64,000 nt of DNA from Rubrivivax sp. (GTDB taxonomy: Bacteria > Pseudomonadota > Gammaproteobacteria > Burkholderiales > Burkholderiaceae_C): the NCBI GenBank assembly GCA_027485165.1, contig JAIXRN010000074.1, positions 62,001-126,000 of the forward strand. The letters are read 5' to 3'. The translations under genes and the position numbers were made by a program. The notes under the pieces are model-generated. The model did not search any database. It was given only the letters and a program-made list of their open reading frames with translations, and had not been told where the DNA came from. Positions 13,726 to 22,531 of the stretch are shown piece by piece. Numbering within the stretch: position 1 is the stretch's first letter; each line of letters begins with the position of its first letter.

Positions 13726-14403
13726 ATGGGCTGGGTCCACACCACGCAGCTGCGGCTGAACATCCTGCTGGAACGTTTGCAGGGCCTGGATTTCACGCGC
13801 GCCAACCAGCGGCCGGCCGAGCTGGGGCTGGACGAACGCGAGGTCTTCATCCCCTCGCCTTCCGGCGGGCCGGCCTTGCGCCGCGTGCTGGCCGACCTGG
13901 GCATCCAGCCCGCCGACAGCGTGCTGGACATCGGCTGCGCCAAGGGTTCGGCCATGCGCGACCTGCTGCGCCTGTCGTTCCAGCGCGTGGACGGTATCGA
14001 ACTGTCTCCCGACCTGGCCGCCATCGCGCGGCGCAACTTCGCGCGGCTGAAGCAAGCCCGGGTCAGCATCCACTGCGTCGACGCGCGGCACTTCGACGGC
14101 TATGGCCGCTACAACGTCTTCTACCTGTACAACCCTTTTCCGCCGGTGGTGCTGGCCCCGGTGCTGCAGGCGCTGACGAGTCAGCACGACCGCCGCACAG
14201 AACTGCTGGTGATCTACAACAACCCGCTGGGCCACGCCCAGATGCTGGCCCAGGGCTTCACGGCCATGCGCCGTTACCCTGATTTTTGGGGCCACGGCAT
14301 CCAGGTCTACAGCAACCGGCCGCAGGCCAGCCGCCTGGGGCCGCCGCGCCTGGCCCCGGGCGAGCACACCAGTGGTTCGCACCCGGATAATCCGGCGGCA
14401 TGA
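13726..14403 (+). CDS. Class I SAM-dependent methyltransferase, substrate unknown
   Basis: A 225-residue Rossmann-fold methyltransferase. The SAM-binding motif I is VLDIGCAKGSAM (about 67-76), followed by GIELSP, which supplies the acidic residue for the ribose, and by VDARHF and YLYNPFPP further on. The last motif occupies the NPPY/DPPY position but does not have that sequence. The first 60 residues are less typical and may bind the substrate. The substrate cannot be deduced. It lies between the SET-domain gene and dapC and overlaps the dapC start by four bases. Confidence 0.8.
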   Translation: MGWVHTTQLRLNILLERLQGLDFTRANQRPAELGLDEREVFIPSPSGGPALRRVLADLGIQPADSVLDIGCAKGSAMRDLLRLSFQRVDGIELSPDLAAIARRNFARLKQARVSIHCVDARHFDGYGRYNVFYLYNPFPPVVLAPVLQALTSQHDRRTELLVIYNNPLGHAQMLAQGFTAMRRYPDFWGHGIQVYSNRPQASRLGPPRLAPGEHTSGSHPDNPAA

Positions 14404-15629
14404 ACCCGCTGCTGGCCCGCCTGCACCCCTACCCCTTCGAACGCTGGCGCGAACTGACGCGCGGCATCACGCCGAACCCGGCGTACCGGCCCATCAGCCT
14501 GGGCATTGGCGAACCGCGGCACCCCACGCCGGCCATGATCGAAGAAGCCCTGGTAGACGCCCTGCCCGGGCTGGCCAGCTACCCCGCCACGGCCGGCGAA
14601 CCCGCGCTGCGGGAAGCCATCGCTGGCTGGGTGCAGCGGCGCTATGGCGTGACGCTGGACGCGGGCACGCAGCTGCTGCCGGTGTCGGGGTCGCGCGAGG
14701 CGCTGTTCGCCTTCGCGCAGACCGTCATCGACCCCACGCGGCCTGGCGCCACGGTCGTCTGCCCCAATCCTTTCTATCAGATCTACGAAGGCGCGGCCTT
14801 GCTGGCCGGCGCACAGACGGCCTTTGTCGCCAGCGACCCGGCACGCAACTTTGCGGCCGACTGGGCCGCAGTGCCCGAAGCCACCTGGGCGCGCACCCAG
14901 CTGCTGTACGTCTGCAGCCCCGGCAACCCAACAGGCGCCGTGATGCCGCTGTCGGAATGGCAGCAGCTGTTCGAACTGAGCGACCGCCACGGCTTCGTCA
15001 TCGCCAGCGACGAGTGCTATTCCGAGATCTACTTCCGCGAAGAAGCGCCGCTGGGCGCGCTGCAGGCCGCACAGACCCTCGGCCGGCACGACTTCAAGAA
15101 CCTGGTGGCCTTCACCAGCCTGTCCAAGCGCAGCAATGTGCCGGGCCTGCGTTCGGGCTTCGTGGCTGGCGACGCAGCGCTGATGAAGGCCTTCCTGCTC
15201 TACCGCACCTACCACGGCAGTGCGATGAGCCCGGTCGTGCAACGCGCCAGCATCGCGGCCTGGAACGACGAAGCGCATGTGGTGGCCAACCGGGCGCTGT
15301 ACCGCGACAAGTTCGCCCAGGTCACGCCACTGCTGGCCCGGGTCCTGGACGTGGCCCTGCCCGACGCAGCGTTCTACCTGTGGGCGCAGGTGCCGCAGCA
15401 GGGCGGCGTGCGCGACGAGATCGCTTTCGCCCAGGGCCTGCTGGCTCAATACAATGTGAACGTCTTGCCGGGCAGCCTGCTGGCCCGCACGGCCAACGGC
15501 CTGAACCCGGGCACCGGCCGCATCCGCCTGGCCCTGGTCGCCCCCACTGAAGACTGTCTGGAAGCCGCGCACCGCATCGTGGCCTTCGGCGAAGCCTTCC
15601 GCCAAACCCCCTGCGAAAGCCCTGCATGA
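14400..15629 (+). CDS. dapC: Succinyldiaminopimelate transaminase DapC
   Basis: PLP-dependent aminotransferase (fold type I) that makes N-succinyl-LL-2,6-diaminopimelate in the succinylase branch of lysine/meso-DAP synthesis. The 409-residue protein starts with [16 protein letters not shown], typical of the DapC group. It has the PLP-binding Lys at about 243 in [10 protein letters not shown], the NPTGAV motif for cofactor binding, and the C-terminal Arg region GRIRLALV. Four-base overlaps with the methyltransferase before it and dapD after it indicate tight coupling. The direct neighbour dapD acts one step earlier, which confirms the assignment over other aspartate aminotransferase-like enzymes. 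Confidence 0.94.
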   Translation: MNPLLARLHPYPFERWRELTRGITPNPAYRPISLGIGEPRHPTPAMIEEALVDALPGLASYPATAGEPALREAIAGWVQRRYGVTLDAGTQLLPVSGSREALFAFAQTVIDPTRPGATVVCPNPFYQIYEGAALLAGAQTAFVASDPARNFAADWAAVPEATWARTQLLYVCSPGNPTGAVMPLSEWQQLFELSDRHGFVIASDECYSEIYFREEAPLGALQAAQTLGRHDFKNLVAFTSLSKRSNVPGLRSGFVAGDAALMKAFLLYRTYHGSAMSPVVQRASIAAWNDEAHVVANRALYRDKFAQVTPLLARVLDVALPDAAFYLWAQVPQQGGVRDEIAFAQGLLAQYNVNVLPGSLLARTANGLNPGTGRIRLALVAPTEDCLEAAHRIVAFGEAFRQTPCESPA

Positions 15630-16450
15630 CCACCCAACAGCTGCAAGCCACCATCGACCTGGCTTGGGAAAGCCGCGCCGAGATCAACGCCATCAACGCC
15701 CCCGAGGTGCGTGACGCCGTCGAAACCACGATCCGGGAACTCAACGCCGGCCGCCTGCGCGTGGCCGAGCGCCGTGGCGTGGGCGACTGGGCCGTGCACC
15801 AGTGGGTCAAGAAGGCCGTGCTGCTGAGTTTCCGCCTGACCGACAACCAGATCATGCGGGCCGGCGACCTGGGCTTTTTCGATAAGGTGAAGACCAAGTT
15901 CGCCCACATGGACGAAGCGCAGATGCGGGCCAGTGGCGTGCGCGTGGTGCCGCCGGCCGTGGCCCGGCGCGGCAGCTTCATCGGCAAGAACGTGGTGCTG
16001 ATGCCCAGCTACGTGAACATCGGCGCCTATGTCGACGAAGGCACGATGGTCGACACCTGGGCCACCGTGGGCAGCTGCGCGCAGATCGGCAAGAATGTGC
16101 ACCTGTCTGGCGGCGTGGGCATCGGCGGCGTGCTGGAACCGCTGCAGGCCAACCCCACCATCATCGAGGACAACTGCTTCATCGGCGCACGCAGCGAGGT
16201 CGTCGAAGGCGTCATCGTCGAGGAGAACTCGGTCATCTCGATGGGCGTCTACATCGGCCAGAGCACCAAGATCTACGATCGTGCCACCGGCACCGTGAGC
16301 TACGGCCGCATCCCTGCCGGCAGCGTGGTGGTGTCAGGCAATCTGCCCAGCAGCGACGGCACGCACAGTCTGTATTGCGCCGTGATCGTGAAAAAAGTCG
16401 ACGCCCAGACCCGTTCCAAGACCAGCATCAACGAACTCCTCCGAGCATGA
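15626..16450 (+). CDS. dapD: Tetrahydrodipicolinate N-succinyltransferase DapD
   Basis: Transfers succinyl from succinyl-CoA to tetrahydrodipicolinate, the first step of the succinylase DAP branch. The 274-residue protein has an N-terminal helical domain and then a left-handed beta-helix made of hexapeptide repeats ([23 protein letters not shown] and following). A C-terminal segment follows ([24 protein letters not shown]) that closes the active site between trimer subunits. Length and ends match the E. coli enzyme. It overlaps dapC by four bases. A 106-bp gap with a GC-rich repeat separates it from pilU. Confidence 0.97.
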   Translation: MTTQQLQATIDLAWESRAEINAINAPEVRDAVETTIRELNAGRLRVAERRGVGDWAVHQWVKKAVLLSFRLTDNQIMRAGDLGFFDKVKTKFAHMDEAQMRASGVRVVPPAVARRGSFIGKNVVLMPSYVNIGAYVDEGTMVDTWATVGSCAQIGKNVHLSGGVGIGGVLEPLQANPTIIEDNCFIGARSEVVEGVIVEENSVISMGVYIGQSTKIYDRATGTVSYGRIPAGSVVVSGNLPSSDGTHSLYCAVIVKKVDAQTRSKTSINELLRA

Positions 16451-16478
16451 TCTCAGGCTGTTTGTTTTCAGCCAAGGT

Positions 16479-16555
16479 CATGCACGGATCCGGCTCCGCC
16501 GGTCCGTTGCATGCGCCCCCACGGGGGGCAGCGACCAGCGGGAGCGTGGGGGTCC
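16479..16555 (+). repeat. REP-like GC-rich inverted-repeat element before pilU
   Basis: The dapD-pilU gap holds two nested inverted repeats. The first pairs CATGCACGGATCCGGC with GCCGGTCCGTTGCATG, with a few bulges. The second pairs CCCCCAC (16516-16522) with GTGGGGG (16546-16552). The arrangement resembles dispersed intergenic repeats I recall from Rubrivivax/Leptothrix-type genomes, but the copy number here cannot be checked. The right arm ends four bases before the pilU ATG and would supply its ribosome binding site. Confidence 0.65.
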
Positions 16556-16556
16556 T

Positions 16557-17747
16557 ATGAGTAACAACCTGGAACGCGTGTTGCGCCTGATGGCGGAGAA
16601 GAACGCCTCTGACGTCTACATGTCGGCGAACACGCCGATCCTGATCAAGATCCACGGCCAGATCCTGCAGCTGTCGGACCAGATGCTCAGCACCACGCAG
16701 ACGCGCCAGCTGCTGGCCGAACTGCTGACACCGCAGCAGCTGGAAGAGCTGGACGACACCGGTGAGCTGAACGTCGGCATCGGCATCCCGCGCGTGGGCA
16801 GTTTCCGGCTGAGTGCCTTCAAGCAGCGCGGGTCGATCGCGGCGGTGTTCCGCTGCATCCCCTTCATCATCCCGCCGCTGGACAGCCTGGGCGTGCCACC
16901 GCTGCTGAAGCAGCTGGTGGTGGAAAAGCGCGGCCTGATCCTGATGGTGGGCGCCACCGGCACCGGCAAGAGCACGACGCTGGCGTCGATGCTGGAATAC
17001 CGCAACACGCAGATGACCGGGCACATCCTCACCATCGAGGACCCGATCGAATTCCTGTTCACGAACAAAAAGAGCATCGTCAACCAGCGCGAAGTGGGCC
17101 GCGACACGCAGACCTTGCAGGTGGCGCTGAAGAACGCGCTGCGCCAGGCGCCGGACTGCATCCTGATCGGAGAAATCCGCGACCGCGAGACGATGACCGC
17201 GGCCATCAGCTATTCGCTGTCAGGCCACCTGGTGCTGGCCACCCTGCATGCCAACAACAGCTACCACGCGCTGGGGCGCATCCTCTCTTTCTACTCGCCC
17301 GAAGCGCGGCCCACGCTGTTGTCAGACCTGGCCAGTGGCCTGCGCGCCATCGTCAGCCAGCGTCTCCTGCGCGCCAACAGCGGCGGCCGCGTGGCGGCGG
17401 TGGAGGTGCTGCTGAATTCGCAGCTGGTGAGCGAGATGATCGAAAAGGGCGACATCAGCGACGTGAAGGCCGCGATGGAAAAGAGCCTGGCCGAAGGGTC
17501 CCAGACTTTTGAGCAGGACATCGCCCGGCTGATCGAGGAAGGCACCATCAGCCGCGACGAAGGCCTGTCGCATGCCGATTCGCCCACCAACCTGCTGTGG
17601 CGGCTGCAGAACGACCAGGCGCCGATCTCTCGCGTCGCCCCCAAGCGCGAAGAACCCGAAGCGCCCACCTTCACCGAGATCACGATCGAAAGCCACGCCG
17701 AAGACGCGCGGCCTGCCAACGAAACCCCTTGGAGCGTGCGCAAGTGA
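16557..17747 (+). CDS. pilU: Type IV pilus retraction ATPase PilU
   Basis: Hexameric cytoplasmic ATPase that assists PilT in pilus retraction and twitching motility. The 396-residue protein has an N-terminal PAS-like domain and Walker [11 protein letters not shown] at about 132-141. These are followed by the Asp box (TIEDPIEF), Walker B ([11 protein letters not shown]) and His box ([15 protein letters not shown]). The C-terminal extension after residue 345 and FYSPEARP after the His box fit PilU rather than PilT. No pilT or other pil gene is adjacent; instead it lies between dapD and dapE. The only ribosome binding site candidate is GGGGGT inside the upstream repeat, unusually close to the start. 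Confidence 0.92.
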   Translation: MSNNLERVLRLMAEKNASDVYMSANTPILIKIHGQILQLSDQMLSTTQTRQLLAELLTPQQLEELDDTGELNVGIGIPRVGSFRLSAFKQRGSIAAVFRCIPFIIPPLDSLGVPPLLKQLVVEKRGLILMVGATGTGKSTTLASMLEYRNTQMTGHILTIEDPIEFLFTNKKSIVNQREVGRDTQTLQVALKNALRQAPDCILIGEIRDRETMTAAISYSLSGHLVLATLHANNSYHALGRILSFYSPEARPTLLSDLASGLRAIVSQRLLRANSGGRVAAVEVLLNSQLVSEMIEKGDISDVKAAMEKSLAEGSQTFEQDIARLIEEGTISRDEGLSHADSPTNLLWRLQNDQAPISRVAPKREEPEAPTFTEITIESHAEDARPANETPWSVRK

Positions 17748-17772
17748 ACTTGCGGCCTGCGCTCGCGCCCTG

Positions 17773-18915
17773 ATGCAGACGCTGCGCCTGGCCGAACAGC
17801 TGATCGCCTGCCGTTCCGTGACGCCGGCCGACGCGGGCTGCCAGGACCTCATCGCCCGCCCGCTGGCCGAAGCCGGCTTTCGCATCGAAAGGCTGGACGC
17901 CGGCCCGCCTGAAGCCCGCGTGGCGAACCTCTGGGCCGTGCACGACGCCGGCACGCCTGGCCCCACGCTGGCCTTTGCCGGCCACACCGACGTCGTGCCC
18001 ACTGGCCCGCTGGAACGCTGGGCCAGCGACCCTTTCGTGCCCAGCCACCGCGACGGCCGGCTCTACGGCCGTGGTGCCGCCGACATGAAGGCCGCGGTGG
18101 CGGCGATGACGCTGGCCGCCTGTGGCTTCGTGCAGGCCCGACCGCAACACCCGGGGCGCGTGGCCCTGCTCATCACCAGCGACGAGGAAGGCCCTGCGCT
18201 GCACGGCACCCGCCACGTGGTGGACCTGCTGCGCGCCCGCGGCGAACGCATCGACGCCTGCGTGGTGGGCGAACCCACGTCAGTGGACCGCCTGGGCGAC
18301 ATGGTGAAGAACGGCCGCCGCGGCACGCTGTCCGGGCGCCTGACGGTGATCGGCCAGCAGGGCCACATCGCGTATCCGCACCTGGCGGCCAACCCGCTGC
18401 ACCTGCTGGCGCCGGCCCTGGCCGAACTGGTGGCCATGCGCTGGGACGAAGGCAACGCCTACTTCCCACCCACCGGCTGGCAGATCAGCAACGTGCACGC
18501 CGGCACCGGCGCGCTGAACGTGATCCCGGGTGAACTGGTAGTGGACTTCAACTTCCGCTTCAGCACCGAGAGCACGCCCGAAGCGCTGCAGCAGCGGCTG
18601 GTGGCCGTGCTGCAGCGCCATGGCGTGCCACACCGCATCGCCTGGACGCTGGGCGGGCTGCCTTTCATCACCCCGCCGGGCAGCCTGAGCGCGGCCCTGG
18701 TGGCCGCGATCCAGGCCGAATGCAGCCTCACGCCCGAGCTGTCGACCACGGGGGGCACGTCCGACGGCCGCTTCATCGCGCAACTGGCGCCGCAGGTGAT
18801 GGAGTTCGGCGTCGTCAACGCGAGCATCCACCAGATCGACGAATGGGTGGACGTGGACGCTGTCGAAGCGCTGCGTCGGGTCTACCGCGGCACGCTGGAA
18901 CGCTTCCTGGCATGA
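17773..18915 (+). CDS. dapE: Succinyl-diaminopimelate desuccinylase DapE
   Basis: Zinc-dependent M20 family hydrolase that releases succinate from N-succinyl-LL-DAP, completing the set dapC-dapD-dapE. The 380-residue protein has the metal ligand motif [11 protein letters not shown] and the GAADMK motif with the bridging Asp. It also has TSDEEGPA with the catalytic Glu, a dimerisation domain in the middle ([15 protein letters not shown]) and the final His ligand in [11 protein letters not shown]. The ORF track extends 67 codons upstream into pilU; ATG at 17773 begins [18 protein letters not shown], which matches the family start. It follows pilU by 25 bp. Confidence 0.96.
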   Translation: MQTLRLAEQLIACRSVTPADAGCQDLIARPLAEAGFRIERLDAGPPEARVANLWAVHDAGTPGPTLAFAGHTDVVPTGPLERWASDPFVPSHRDGRLYGRGAADMKAAVAAMTLAACGFVQARPQHPGRVALLITSDEEGPALHGTRHVVDLLRARGERIDACVVGEPTSVDRLGDMVKNGRRGTLSGRLTVIGQQGHIAYPHLAANPLHLLAPALAELVAMRWDEGNAYFPPTGWQISNVHAGTGALNVIPGELVVDFNFRFSTESTPEALQQRLVAVLQRHGVPHRIAWTLGGLPFITPPGSLSAALVAAIQAECSLTPELSTTGGTSDGRFIAQLAPQVMEFGVVNASIHQIDEWVDVDAVEALRRVYRGTLERFLA

Positions 18916-18973
18916 GCGCGCCGGGCCGCTCCCAAGCGCTCATCCCGGAGTGCGCAGCACAAAGGGCCGCCCA

Positions 18974-19855
18974 GTGAGCCATTCCACGGTCCTGGCCGCC
19001 ATCGAAGCTGCCGCCTCCCGCATGGACGCCGCTGGCCTGGCCTTCGGCCATGGCACCACCAACGCCTTCGACGAAGCCGCCTGGCTGGTGCTGTGGCGCC
19101 TGGGCCTGCCGCTGGACGGGCTGGACGAGGTGGCCACGCAGCCTGTCGATGCCGCCCTGGCCGCCGCGGTGGACGCGCTCATCACCGAACGCATCGCAAC
19201 CCGCCGCCCGGCGGCATACCTGACCGGTGAAGCCTGGCTGCAGGGCGTGCCCTTCTTCGTCGATGAACGCGTGATCGTGCCGCGTTCGCTGATCGCCGAA
19301 CCCCTGGCCGACGGCACGCTGGACAGCTGGCTTTCCGACCGCACCCGCCGCGTGCTGGACCTGTGCACCGGCAACGGCAGCCTGGCCGTGCTGGCGGCCA
19401 TGGCATGGCCCGAGGTGCAGGTGGACGCCACCGACCTGAGCGCCGACGCGCTGGCGGTGGCTGCCAGCAACGTGCAACGCCACGGCCTGCAAGACCGCAT
19501 CACGCTGCGCCAGGGCCATGGCCTGGCCGCAGCGCGCGGGCCCTACGATCTGATCCTCTGCAACCCGCCCTACGTGAACCGCGCCTCGATGACCGCACTG
19601 CCCCCTGAGTACCAGGCCGAACCCGCCATCGCGCTGGACGGCAACACCGAAGGCGGCCACGACGGCATGGACTTCATCCGCCGGCTCATCAAGGGCGTGG
19701 CGAAGGTCATGTCCGACGACGCCGTGCTGGTGCTGGAAGTGGGTAACGAACGCGCGCATTTCGAAGCCGCCTTCAAGCGCCTGCCCGCCATCTGGCTGCC
19801 CACCAGCGCGGGCGACGACCAGGTGCTGCTGCTGACGAAAGATCAACTGCTGTGA
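18974..19855 (+). CDS. prmB: Ribosomal protein uL3 glutamine methyltransferase PrmB
   Basis: Methylates the side-chain amide of a glutamine in ribosomal protein L3. The 293-residue protein has an N-terminal helical domain (GLAFGHGTTNAFDEAAWLVL), a SAM-binding VLDLCTGNGSLAVLAA motif and the NPPYVN catalytic motif that binds the target glutamine amide. Two GTG starts are possible, at 18950 and 18974; the latter has an aaaggg sequence at a suitable distance and begins where PrmB proteins usually begin. It overlaps the ABC-F gene by four bases (GTGA). The related PrmC acts on release factors and is usually next to prfA, which is not here. Confidence 0.92.
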   Translation: MSHSTVLAAIEAAASRMDAAGLAFGHGTTNAFDEAAWLVLWRLGLPLDGLDEVATQPVDAALAAAVDALITERIATRRPAAYLTGEAWLQGVPFFVDERVIVPRSLIAEPLADGTLDSWLSDRTRRVLDLCTGNGSLAVLAAMAWPEVQVDATDLSADALAVAASNVQRHGLQDRITLRQGHGLAAARGPYDLILCNPPYVNRASMTALPPEYQAEPAIALDGNTEGGHDGMDFIRRLIKGVAKVMSDDAVLVLEVGNERAHFEAAFKRLPAIWLPTSAGDDQVLLLTKDQLL

Positions 19856-21855
19856 TCACCATCCGCGACATCACCCTGCGCCGCGGCGTCAAGGTCGTGC
19901 TGCAGAAGGCCAGCGTGGTGCTGCAGCCTGGCGAAAAGGTGGGCCTGATCGGCCGCAACGGCGCCGGCAAGTCCAGCCTGTTCAGCCTGCTGACGCACCG
20001 GCTGCAGGCCGATGGCGGCGATGTGGAGATCCCACCCCGTTGGCGCGTGGGCGAAGTGGCCCAGGACATGCCCGAGACCGAGGACGGCGCGACCGAATTC
20101 GTGCTGAAGGGCGACATCCCGTTGATGGAAGCGCAGGCCGAACTGACGGCTGCGGAGGCCGCCGACGACGGCGAAGCCATGGCCCACGCCCACGTGGCGC
20201 TGGACGAAGCAGGGGCCTTCGACGCCCGCGCCCGCGCGCAGGCCCTGCTGCTGGGCCTGGGCTTCAAGGGCGACGAGCTGGACAAGCCCGTCAACAGCTT
20301 TTCTGGCGGCTGGCGCATGCGGCTGCAGCTGGCGCGCGCGCTGATGTGCCCAGCCGACCTGCTGCTGCTGGACGAGCCCACCAACCACCTGGACCTGGAC
20401 GCCCTGGTCTGGCTGGAAGCCTGGCTGAAGCGCTTCGAAGGCCTGATGGTGGTGATCAGCCACGACCGCGAATTCCTGGACGCCATCTGCCGCGTCATCG
20501 TGCACCTGGACGACTGCACGCTCACCCGCTACACCGGCAACTACAGCGCGTTTGAAGAAATGCGCGCCGAACGCCTGAGCCAGGCCAGCGCGGCCTTCGC
20601 CAAGCAGCAGGACCGCATCAGCCACCTGCAGAAGTTCATCGACCGCTTCAAGGCCAAGGCCAGCAAGGCCAAGCAGGCGCAGAGCCGCGTGAAGGCGCTG
20701 GCGCGGATGGAAAAGCTCGCGCCCGTGCTGACGGCCAGCGACTTCAACTTCGAGTTCCGCGAACCGCTGAGCCTGCCCAACCCGATGCTGTCTTTCGACA
20801 GCCTGAAGTGCGGATACGGTTCCACCCAGATCGTCGGCAACATCAGCCGCAGCGTGCTGGCCGGCCAGCGCATCGGCATCCTGGGCGCTAACGGCCAGGG
20901 CAAGTCCACCCTGGTGAAGACCATCGCCAAGGCCCTGGCGCCGCTGGGCGGGGTGATGACCGAAGGCAAGGGCTTGAGCATCGGCTACTTCGCGCAGCAG
21001 GAACTGGACGTGCTGAGCATGGACGACGGCCCACTGATGCACATGGTGCGGCTGGCGCGCGACGTGGGCCCGGCCGGGCGCGAACAGGAACTGCGCGACT
21101 TCCTGGGCACCTTCCGCTTCACCGGGGCGATGGTGACGCAGCCGGTGGGCAGCCTGTCTGGTGGCGAAAAAGCGCGCCTGGTGCTGGCCATGCTGGTCTG
21201 GCAGCGCCCGAACCTGCTGCTGATGGACGAGCCCACCAACCACCTGGACCTGACCACACGCGAGGCGCTGTCGATCGCGCTGAACGAATTCGAAGGCACG
21301 GTGATGCTGGTCAGCCACGACCGCGCGCTGCTGCGCGAGGTCTGCGACGAGTTCTGGCTGGTCAGCCGCGGTGGCGTGGCGCCGTTCGACGGCGACCTGG
21401 ACGACTACCAGAAGTGGCTGCTGGACGTGTCGCGCGCCCTGAGCAAGGGCCAGGAACCGCCGCCCGTGCCGGGTGCTGCACTGGCCGCTGCCGCGTCGGC
21501 CCCGCCTGCTGCGGCATCGGCGTCGGCACAGTCTTCGGCACAGTCGTCAGCACTCAAGGGCGCACCCAAACCCGCCAGCCGCGACGACCGCAAGCAAGGC
21601 GCGCAGGCGCGTTCGCAGCTGGCCAACCGCACGCGGCCGCTGCGCATGGAAGTGCAACAGATCGACACCCGCCTGGCCGCCCTGGGGGCCGAGAAGCTGG
21701 ACCTGGAAGGCCAGCTCGAACGCGGCAAGCTGCGCGCCGGCGAAATCGCCGACATCGGTCGGCGCCTGAACCACATCGCCGCCGAAGTGGTGACGCTGGA
21801 AGAACGCTGGCTGGCGCTGCAAAGCGAAATCGAAGCCATCAACGCCGAGGCTTGA
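19852..21855 (+). CDS. ABC-F family ATPase (YheS/Uup-like), ribosome-associated
   Basis: A soluble twin-ATPase protein without membrane domains, 667 residues, of the ABC-F family that acts on the ribosomal E site. Domain 1 has Walker A GRNGAGKSS and signature FSGGWRMRL; domain 2 has GANGQGKST and LSGGEKARL. Each is followed by a Walker B of the LLxDEPTNHLD form. The linker between them (about 230-310) is charged and helical, as expected for the P-site tRNA interaction motif. After domain 2 comes an Ala/Ser-rich stretch and then a C-terminal coiled coil. Domain order and length suit YheS best. The start is GTG at 19852, overlapping the prmB stop. Confidence 0.9.
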   Translation: MITIRDITLRRGVKVVLQKASVVLQPGEKVGLIGRNGAGKSSLFSLLTHRLQADGGDVEIPPRWRVGEVAQDMPETEDGATEFVLKGDIPLMEAQAELTAAEAADDGEAMAHAHVALDEAGAFDARARAQALLLGLGFKGDELDKPVNSFSGGWRMRLQLARALMCPADLLLLDEPTNHLDLDALVWLEAWLKRFEGLMVVISHDREFLDAICRVIVHLDDCTLTRYTGNYSAFEEMRAERLSQASAAFAKQQDRISHLQKFIDRFKAKASKAKQAQSRVKALARMEKLAPVLTASDFNFEFREPLSLPNPMLSFDSLKCGYGSTQIVGNISRSVLAGQRIGILGANGQGKSTLVKTIAKALAPLGGVMTEGKGLSIGYFAQQELDVLSMDDGPLMHMVRLARDVGPAGREQELRDFLGTFRFTGAMVTQPVGSLSGGEKARLVLAMLVWQRPNLLLMDEPTNHLDLTTREALSIALNEFEGTVMLVSHDRALLREVCDEFWLVSRGGVAPFDGDLDDYQKWLLDVSRALSKGQEPPPVPGAALAAAASAPPAAASASAQSSAQSSALKGAPKPASRDDRKQGAQARSQLANRTRPLRMEVQQIDTRLAALGAEKLDLEGQLERGKLRAGEIADIGRRLNHIAAEVVTLEERWLALQSEIEAINAEA

Positions 21856-21976
21856 CAGCAGCCGCCCGACGGCCGTCTGGCCCATCTGAGCACCCGGTTT
21901 CCGGCTGAGCCATGATCCTCGAGCTCGAACACTTCCCGCGGCCTGAGCGCCGCACCCACCCCGAAGGAGCATCACC

Positions 21977-22411
21977 ATGGCCATCGACACCAAGATCTAT
22001 ACCGCCACTGCCACCGCCACCGGCGGCCGCGCCGGCACCGCCAAGAGCAGCGACGAGCGGCTGGCCGTCACCTTGTCCACGCCCAAGGCCCTGGGCGGCG
22101 ACGACGGCAAGGGCACGAATCCCGAACAGCTGTTCGCCGCGGGCTATTCGGCCTGCTTCATCGGCGCCATGAAGGCCGTGGCCGCGCGCCAAAAGATCAG
22201 CCTGCCGGCGGAAGTCTCGATCACGTCCGACGTCGCCATCGGTCCGATGACGGGCAAGGCCGGCGCCTTCGGCATCTCGGTCGACATGGCCATCAGCATC
22301 CCCGGCATGGACCGCGCGGCGGCCGAAGCCCTGGTGGCCACGGCTCACGAAGTCTGTCCGTACAGCAATGCCACGCGCGGCAACATCGACGTCACGCTGA
22401 AGGTGGTCTGA
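21977..22411 (+). CDS. ohr: Organic hydroperoxide resistance protein Ohr
   Basis: Thiol peroxidase of the OsmC/Ohr superfamily that reduces organic hydroperoxides, using lipoyl proteins as reductant in characterised members. The 144-residue protein has the two redox cysteines in the expected settings: [10 protein letters not shown] (Cys about 60) and [13 protein letters not shown] (Cys about 127). The [11 protein letters not shown] segment before the first Cys is typical of the Ohr subgroup rather than OsmC. The ATG is preceded by a clear AAGGAG site. I see no OhrR gene or obvious OhrR palindrome next to it. Confidence 0.93.
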   Translation: MAIDTKIYTATATATGGRAGTAKSSDERLAVTLSTPKALGGDDGKGTNPEQLFAAGYSACFIGAMKAVAARQKISLPAEVSITSDVAIGPMTGKAGAFGISVDMAISIPGMDRAAAEALVATAHEVCPYSNATRGNIDVTLKVV

Positions 22412-22416
22412 GGGGG

Positions 22417-22448
22417 CTGCCCACCCCCGCAGGCGCGGGGGCGGGCAG
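22417..22448 (+). terminator. GC-rich hairpin after ohr, no U-tract
   Basis: CTGCCCACCCCCGC pairs with GCGGGGGCGGGCAG around a four-base loop, a 14-base stem with one A-C mismatch, starting five bases after the ohr stop. No T-run follows, so it is not a classical intrinsic terminator. It may still slow RNA polymerase or stabilise the mRNA end. Confidence 0.5.
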
Positions 22449-22463
22449 GCGAGGCCGGGCACG

Positions 22464-22492
22464 CAGTCACGGCTTTGTCACGCAGCGGTCAT
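22464..22492 (+). promoter_or_regulatory. Pho box (PhoB binding site) upstream of the PEP-CTERM gene
   Basis: Three 7-mers, CAGTCAC, TTGTCAC and CGGTCAT, start at 22464, 22475 and 22486, exactly 11 bases apart with four-base spacers. They match the CTGTCAT consensus at 5, 5 and 6 of 7 positions. Tandem 11-bp spacing is the defining feature of PhoB sites. The box ends 39 bases before the ATG of the next gene. A -10 hexamer is not obvious. Confidence 0.7.
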
Positions 22493-22531
22493 ACGGTCAG
22501 GGGCTTCGTCACTCACGCCGCCTGAATTGTC

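Noticed and set aside
20040-20555. Arg/Gly/Ala-rich plus-strand ORF inside the ABC-F gene
   Set aside because: Out-of-frame shadow of a coding region with Walker and signature motifs.
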